Made by a program: the position numbers and the translations under genes
Assembly (NCBI GenBank): GCA_024233835.1
Contig: JACKPC010000001.1
Span: 1,736,001-1,800,000 of the forward strand
Source of the DNA: Leptospiraceae bacterium
GTDB taxonomy: Bacteria; Spirochaetota; Leptospiria; Leptospirales; Leptospiraceae
DNA length: 64,000 bases
Direction: 5' to 3'
The notes under the pieces: model-generated
Seen by the model: the letters and a program-made list of their open reading frames with translations, nothing else
Databases searched by the model: none
What the model was told of the DNA's origin: nothing
Shown here: positions 60,698 through 64,000 of the stretch, in pieces
Layout of the letters: every line of letters starts with the position of its first letter
Numbering within the stretch: the stretch's first letter is position 1

Positions 60698-61177
60698 ATG
60701 TTAAGGAGGCCTTTTAGTAGAGTTTTTATTATCAGTTGCCTTGTTTTGCTTCTGCTGGTATCCTGTAAGAAGTATAACTTAGACTTTGTACCTCCCAATG
60801 AGAAAACGAAGTTGGATTCTATTTTTCCTTCTCGAATTGGGGATAAAGATCGTTCCTCTTTGATGCAGGAAACTTTTCGGGGAGAAAAATCTTATCTTTC
60901 GATTTACGGAAATAAAGAAATTTTGATAAGACTTATAGTTCTCAGAAGTAAGGTAGAAGCAGATGGTTTTTTTACTTCTCATCTAATTTCAGATATAGAA
61001 GGAATGAAATCACCGGAACGGGCGAAGAGAAAGGGTAAATGGTACGCGAGTGGTGAAGAAATATCCGGTCGAATTCATTTCCGTTGGGTGAATGATAAAT
61101 ATATTTTTACCATTGAAGCGAGTAATCAAGCTGCATTTAATCAAGCAATAGATGCATGTCCTTATATATCGAGATGA
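60698..61177 (+). CDS. Hypothetical lipoprotein
   Basis: A 159-residue lipoprotein with a signal peptide and lipobox LLLVSC (Cys 23). The mature part is charged and beta-rich, with no domain that I recognise. It is followed 4 bp later by the next gene. A gap of about 170 bp upstream (60529-60697) holds only AT-rich sequence. Confidence 0.68.
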   Translation: MLRRPFSRVFIISCLVLLLLVSCKKYNLDFVPPNEKTKLDSIFPSRIGDKDRSSLMQETFRGEKSYLSIYGNKEILIRLIVLRSKVEADGFFTSHLISDIEGMKSPERAKRKGKWYASGEEISGRIHFRWVNDKYIFTIEASNQAAFNQAIDACPYISR

Positions 61178-61181
61178 GAAA

Positions 61182-61625
61182 ATGAACTTTGAATTTCATA
61201 CAGATACATATCCGAGTCTGGAGTCCCATGACTCCAACGGACGTTTACATAAGCAGGAAACTTATCCATCAGGAAAAGGGATAGAAAAGACAGAAGTGGG
61301 AGAGGTGGTGAATGAGCATGGTGATACGGAGAGTCCAACCTTTTCTTTTTCTAATCGTAGTCGAAAGTTATTTTTCGTTACAGACTTTCTCGAGCCTCCC
61401 GGAAAAATAAAATATCATACAGTCTTTGTCGCATTGGATACGGAAAAGTGGATAGATAAAGAAATCTTTCGCCTGGAAAACCAGGAAATGATAGAAGATT
61501 CGAATCGCATTACGACTCAGCTTCAAAACTCTTCCGACTGGCCATCCGGTTTATACCGCTATGATATATATCTGGAGGGAAATCTTGCACAGAGTACCGA
61601 ATTTTCTTTTTCTAAAGAAACATGA
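61182..61625 (+). CDS. Hypothetical protein (147 aa)
   Basis: This 147-residue protein starts MNFEFHTDTYPSLESHDS and ends with beta-rich YRYDIYLEGNLAQSTEFSF. A longer reading frame from 61152 would overlap the previous gene. ATG 61182 is preferred. No recognised family; probably the partner of the lipoprotein just upstream. Confidence 0.6.
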   Translation: MNFEFHTDTYPSLESHDSNGRLHKQETYPSGKGIEKTEVGEVVNEHGDTESPTFSFSNRSRKLFFVTDFLEPPGKIKYHTVFVALDTEKWIDKEIFRLENQEMIEDSNRITTQLQNSSDWPSGLYRYDIYLEGNLAQSTEFSFSKET

Positions 61626-61724
61626 ATTAGAGAAAGAAGATTTATATAAAGAAGCGTAAATAGTTTCTTGAAAATATAGGTATGTATTTTGCAATTGGTA
61701 AAAGAGGTCCTTAGGAGGAAAGTA

Positions 61725-62873
61725 ATGCTGTATCATTCCATATTTCATAAGAAGTTTTTATCCCTGATTACTTTCTTCCTCCTTCTCTCTTCTTTACAGG
61801 CTGAAAAGCTACCCTTTTATTTTTACAAGCGATATGAGGGTCTTGTCAATTATACTGTCCCGGTGGTTTTATACTTGAATAGGGAAGGAAAAAGGCTCAA
61901 GGGCTATTATTATTACGAAAAGTCCGGTATACCTTTTTATCTTGATGGAAGTGTTTTAGAGAAGGATGATAAACTTATTTTGAATCGTTTTCGTTTTGAT
62001 GGAAATACACATTCCGGCGGAAGAATTCTGGGAAGTTTCCAGGATGTTAATAAAATAGAAGCTGAGTGGAACCCGAAAGGAAGCAGTAAGAAATTCCCGG
62101 TGAGTCTCTACGAAACCTATGCTTCTGAAACCAGTTCCTTTTCTATAGAACATTTTTACAAAGAAGTTAAGATACCGGCAGGCAAATCCAGTATATCTGC
62201 AAAAGTGAATATTACAAATTTAAAACTTGATTCTAATATTCCGAATCGCGGAAGGGTAAATTCAATTTTATTTGATAAAGCTAAAGAGGTAGCTGCTAAT
62301 AGCCTAAATATTAAACCAGAAATACTACGGAAAATAAAAGATAAAAAAGATTTAGCTTTTCAGTTGATAAATGATTTTAAAGCAAATTTGCCTGATGAGG
62401 AAGACCCTTCAGCTTCGTCCGAAAAGGTTTTTCATGATCTTAGCCAGTCTTTACTTTTCAACGAAAAAGATATTTGTACTGTTGTAACGAGGTTTAATTA
62501 CTATCTGGGTGGTGCTCATCCGAGCCGGAAAACCATCTTTACCGTGATTGACCTTGGGCGAGGAGAAGTTATTGATCTGGATACTTTTATTGAGTTAAAA
62601 GACAAGACGCGCTTACTTCCGATTGCTGAAAAGTATTTCAAAAGAGCTATTCGTTTAGAAGCAGGGAAAAGCTATAAAGAAGCTGGTTTATTAGAAAATA
62701 CTTTTAACCTGAATGATAATTTTTTTGTGAGTAAAAATGCGATAGGATTCTATTACAACCCCTATGAAATTGCTCCCTATGCTATGGGAGATATTTCTTT
62801 TGTGATTCCTATTCGGGCTTTAAAAGATGAGATAAAAGGTGGTAGAATCATCAGTCTATTAGAGAATCTTTAA
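61725..62873 (+). CDS. DUF3298-type secreted protein
   Basis: This 382-residue protein has a signal peptide (LITFFLLLSSLQA) and a C-terminal region (about 255-382) matching the DUF3298/RsiV C-terminal fold: ICTVVTRFNYYLGGAHPS, then FYYNPYEIAPYAMGDISFVIPI. ATG 61725 follows AGGAGG by 7 bp; an in-frame TTG at 61689 is less likely. The family includes lysozyme-binding anti-sigma regulators, but many members have no known role. The stop overlaps the convergent phosphatase gene by 4 bp. Confidence 0.8.
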   Translation: MLYHSIFHKKFLSLITFFLLLSSLQAEKLPFYFYKRYEGLVNYTVPVVLYLNREGKRLKGYYYYEKSGIPFYLDGSVLEKDDKLILNRFRFDGNTHSGGRILGSFQDVNKIEAEWNPKGSSKKFPVSLYETYASETSSFSIEHFYKEVKIPAGKSSISAKVNITNLKLDSNIPNRGRVNSILFDKAKEVAANSLNIKPEILRKIKDKKDLAFQLINDFKANLPDEEDPSASSEKVFHDLSQSLLFNEKDICTVVTRFNYYLGGAHPSRKTIFTVIDLGRGEVIDLDTFIELKDKTRLLPIAEKYFKRAIRLEAGKSYKEAGLLENTFNLNDNFFVSKNAIGFYYNPYEIAPYAMGDISFVIPIRALKDEIKGGRIISLLENL

Positions 62874-64000
62874 TTAGGAAGAAGTTCATTTAGCTCTTTT
62901 TGAAATGCCTTTATCTTTGAGTGTTCGGGTTGTAGTTTAGCTAATTTCTCTATAAGTTTCATACTTCTCAAATAGTTTTTGGATGTGATATAAATTTCTA
63001 TTAGCTGTATCAGGTTTTCGATATTTTCCGGTTCTCGTAGTTTTAGCCTTTCTGCATATTGAGCGGCACTCAAAATATCTGAAGCTAAAAAGTATTCTCT
63101 GGAAGCGAAGAAAAGCATTTCATTATCTCCAGGAAATTTTTTTAAATAGAAAGAAGTTGTAATGGCTGCCAGGTTATGGCTTCTCAACTGTTCATAGGAA
63201 TAGACCAGTGTTTTTAGCCCTTCCTGATTCAGACCGAATTCTTTCTTGACTTCCGATAGGATGGAAATGGCTCCGGTATAGTCCTTATTATGGTAATGTT
63301 GAATTGCATCTTCAATTTGTTTGCTGTTTGCTTTCGGGAGTTGTTCTGAAGCATTTCCCAGATATTCAAGGCTAAGAAGGGATAGGTCATCATAGATTTC
63401 TCCACTCTGTTTGATCGACTGGAAGATACCTTTTAGAACACCATTACTCTTCTCTACATGCCTTAAAAAGAAGTCTTGATTTTCATTCATGTATTTTCTG
63501 CCGTTATTATCGGTGATTAAAATATCATCTCTACCATCTGAGCCGGTAATAATTTTATCTCCAACTTGCATTTGAAATGTTTTTACAAACAAATTGGAGT
63601 TCGTGCTGGATATGAATCCGAGTTTACGAAAATCCAGATCATTCTCCATATAAGAAGCCTTGCCATCTCTATACAATACAAGCCAGGGGTGTTCGGCATT
63701 CATGTAATAGACAAAACCATTTGACTCATCAACCAGACCGATTACCAGAGAAACGAGCATAGAACCATCAAAACTTTCAAAAATTTTATGGAGTTCTATA
63801 AAGGTACTTTTTAACCATATCTCCGGTGCCTGGTTTTGTAATAGAGAAGAGGAACGGGTTCTTTCGATAATGGATTGAAAGAGAGAACCAAGAACAATAG
63901 CTCCCCCGGCTCCCTGGATGGATTTACCCATGGCATCGGAATTTACAAAGATGATGTAACTTTCATTCTGAAGTCGAATGCGATGTGCAATGCACAGATC
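62870..64000 (-). CDS. SpoIIE-type phosphatase with C-terminal TPRs, 5' end beyond window
   Basis: The frame stays open to the right edge (the visible protein begins DLCIAHRIRLQNE), so the N-terminus is outside. The visible 376 residues show a PP2C/SpoIIE phosphatase domain (NSDAMGKSIQGAGGAIVLG, GSDGRDDIL, YDDLSLLSLEYLG) followed by tetratricopeptide-like repeats (about 220-376). The phosphatase half closely resembles the C-terminal domain of the hybrid kinase at 26492-29830, indicating paralogy. It may serve a partner-switching pathway. Confidence 0.87.
   Translation of the reverse strand, partial: DLCIAHRIRLQNESYIIFVNSDAMGKSIQGAGGAIVLGSLFQSIIERTRSSSLLQNQAPEIWLKSTFIELHKIFESFDGSMLVSLVIGLVDESNGFVYYMNAEHPWLVLYRDGKASYMENDLDFRKLGFISSTNSNLFVKTFQMQVGDKIITGSDGRDDILITDNNGRKYMNENQDFFLRHVEKSNGVLKGIFQSIKQSGEIYDDLSLLSLEYLGNASEQLPKANSKQIEDAIQHYHNKDYTGAISILSEVKKEFGLNQEGLKTLVYSYEQLRSHNLAAITTSFYLKKFPGDNEMLFFASREYFLASDILSAAQYAERLKLREPENIENLIQLIEIYITSKNYLRSMKLIEKLAKLQPEHSKIKAFQKELNELLPN

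Noticed and set aside
1..64000. tRNA, rRNA genes or CRISPR arrays
   Set aside because: No cloverleaf-like, ribosomal or regularly spaced repeat pattern was noticed. A covariance-model search would be needed to exclude a tRNA fully.

Overview
The window looks like chromosome from a spirochaete of the Leptospiraceae (Leptospira-like). This is inferred from the low-to-moderate GC content and the gene families present: a PAS/adenylate-cyclase protein, a 7TM-DISM histidine kinase fused to a SpoIIE-type phosphatase, DUF1566 lipoproteins, a fused desaturase-reductase, and a flagellar fliS locus. No rRNA, tRNA or CRISPR array was seen. I could run no database search, so family calls rest on motifs read by eye.

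Layout. 1-3.7 kb: a truncated fatty-acid desaturase diverges from a TetR regulator across a palindromic operator, followed by SMI1/KNR4 and dinB genes. 3.7-11.8 kb (minus strand): a molybdenum-cofactor block, mobA, a cytoplasmic molybdopterin oxidoreductase, moaA, moaD, moaE, a moaC-moaB fusion and moeA, ending in an unexpected HExxH protein. 11.8-16 kb: purH, purN, a Uma2 nuclease and hypotheticals. 16-17.9 kb: fliS behind a sigma-28-like promoter, with small partner genes. 17.9-29.8 kb: an adenylate cyclase, an acyl-CoA dehydrogenase, a paired M16 peptidase system, an AAE-family transporter and a large hybrid kinase/phosphatase.

29.8-36.4 kb is an accessory island. It holds a MNT/HEPN toxin-antitoxin pair set between two fragments of one Rpn-type gene. 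It also holds a DUF1566 lipoprotein whose C-terminus has the codon pattern of a hypervariable (diversity-generating-retroelement-like) region. A chimeric transposase/cyclase remnant follows. Last comes a mobile-mystery A/B (HTH + Fic) cassette between two 91-bp direct repeats.

37-51 kb holds an RND exporter and then the most interesting locus. Behind a perfect FNR-type box lie a Rieske protein, cytochrome b, a membrane-anchored octaheme cytochrome of the hydroxylamine-oxidoreductase type, NapD, NapA, a tetraheme lipoprotein built from two NapB-like units, a potassium channel and a porin. This reads as a periplasmic nitrate (and probably nitrite or hydroxylamine) respiration system in which a bc-type complex replaces NapC. 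In this genome an IS4-like element with 16-bp inverted repeats and a 9-bp target duplication has split the Rieske gene. Removing the element restores the reading frame exactly. The MobA and Moa/Moe genes at 4-12 kb could supply NapA's cofactor.

51-64 kb: a saccharopine/homospermidine-type dehydrogenase, a zinc-type dehydrogenase, a dienelactone hydrolase, a desaturase-reductase fusion, a second Uma2 protein, VanW, several secreted or lipoprotein hypotheticals, a DUF3298 protein, and the end of another SpoIIE-type phosphatase that runs off the right edge.
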